Below are positions 63,280 through 64,000 of a stretch of DNA of 64,000 nt, piece after piece. The stretch is taken from NCBI RefSeq assembly GCF_036320965.1, contig NC_092235.1, positions 8,360,698 to 8,424,697 on the forward strand. Direction: 5' to 3'. Under the pieces are notes generated by a model that saw only the letters and a program-made list of their open reading frames with translations, ran no database searches and was not told the DNA's origin. Within the stretch, counting starts at the first letter, position 1; the number at the start of each line of letters is the position of its first letter. The position numbers and the translations under genes are program-made. Origin of the DNA: Panulirus ornatus. Taxonomy: Eukaryota; Arthropoda; Malacostraca; Decapoda; Palinuridae.

Positions 63280-64000
63280 GTGAGGCAAGTGAGTGTTTAC
63301 CATGTTTACAGTGAGGCAAGTGAGTGTTTACCATATCTACAGTGAGGCAAGTGAGTGTTTACCATGTTTACAGTGAGGCAATTGAGTGTTTACCATATCT
63401 ACAGTGAGGCAAGTGAGTGTTTACCATGTTTACAGTGAGGCAATTGAGTGTTGACCATATCTACAGTGAGGCAAGTGAGTGTTTACCATGTTTACAGTGA
63501 GGCAATTGAGTGTTGACCATGTTTACAGGGAGGCAAGTGAGTGCTGACCATGTTTACAGTGAGGCAAGTGAGTGTTTACCATATCTACAGTGAGGCAAGT
63601 GAGTGTTTACCATGTTTACAGTGAGGCAAGTGAGTGTTGACCATGTTTACAGGGAGGCAAGTGAGTGCTGACCATGTTTACAGTGAGGCAAGTGAGTGTT
63701 TACCATGTTTACAGTGAGGCAAGTGAGTGTTTACCATGTTTACAGTGAGGCAAGTGAGTGTTGACCATGTTTACAGGGAGGCAAGTGAGTGCTGACCATG
63801 TTTACAGCGAGGCAAATGAGCGTCTAACATGTTTACAGTGAGGCATGTGAGTGTTGACCGAGTTTACAGTGAGGCAAATGAGCGTTTAACATGTTTATAG
63901 AGAGGCAAGTGAGTGCTGACCATGTTTACAGTGAGGCAAAAGAGCGTTTAACATGTTTACAGTGAGGCAAAAGAGCGTTTAACATGTTTACAGTGAGGCA
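63280..64000. repeat. 31-bp satellite continuing past the window
   Basis: About 23 units of GTTTACAGTGAGGCAAGTGA plus GTGTTTACCAT, with variants (TTGACCAT, CTGACCAT, ATATCTACAG). Units near the 3' end are more diverged (GCAAAAGAGCG). There are no spacers between units, so this is not a CRISPR array. Confidence 0.95.

Noticed and set aside
63280..64000. Regular 31-bp repeats, as in a CRISPR array
   Set aside because: The units are contiguous with no unique spacers, and the genome is eukaryotic. It is a satellite.

Overview
This is eukaryotic, repeat-dominated DNA, most likely from a decapod crustacean. The evidence is long (TA)n and (GA)n tracts, several non-LTR retrotransposon families, a Penelope-like element, many minisatellites, intron-like spacing of short exon-like open stretches, and no operons or prokaryotic signals. 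The decapod assignment is inference from repeat style, not from a species marker. No complete housekeeping gene is visible.

Layout. 1-13.9 kb: anonymous AT-rich DNA with a 72-bp minisatellite, a 5'-truncated copy of the main LINE (2.9-4.6 kb), and an LTR-like segment with a tRNA-Leu-type primer site. A ~3.53-kb stretch is present twice, once on each side of a 100-N gap, and is probably an unmerged assembly overlap. A Gag-like ORF (11.1-11.7 kb) and an intronless ORF with an N-terminal region resembling a D5-type winged helix plus 39-bp coding repeats (12.8-13.6 kb) follow. 13.9-39.2 kb: an array of at least ten copies of one endonuclease-reverse transcriptase LINE, in both orientations and mostly embedded in (TA)n or (CT/GA)n tracts. 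About 10.1 kb of the array is present twice in tandem. The join between the two copies (about 26.7-31.15 kb) is so rich in indels and homopolymer changes that it looks like unpolished sequence. The copy at 16.97-20.20 kb is nearly full length and carries an 876-codon ORF.

39.2-44.8 kb: a promoter-like stretch and a decayed two-ORF Jockey-like LINE (CCHC Gag-like ORF1; endonuclease and reverse transcriptase ORF2). 45-48.4 kb: a possible signal-peptide first exon, an array of about 22 TGACGTCA motifs, a 23-bp minisatellite and a broken multi-copy arthropod protein gene. 48.4-49.7 kb: another copy of the main LINE, with a longer 3' region. 50.5-51.5 kb: an intronless kinase-like gene (minus strand) with a TATA box and a 22-bp palindrome centred on TGACGTCA; it has one frameshift. 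52.2-53.1 kb: a Ty3/gypsy Pol fragment, a tRNA-Val(UAC)-like gene and an inverted pair of Penelope-like fragments. 53.9-55.2 kb: candidate exons. 56.9-64 kb: minisatellites, a second Penelope-like fragment with a GIY-YIG nuclease domain, a possible SINE made from the two ends of the main LINE, and a 31-bp satellite running off the window.

The genes do not form a pathway. The common thread is retrotransposition into simple repeats. The LINE copies share a 3' terminal hairpin and 5' truncations that often begin at microhomology with the TA tract, and short elements appear to borrow the same ends. Both Penelope-like fragments carry hammerhead-ribozyme-like motifs downstream of the nuclease.
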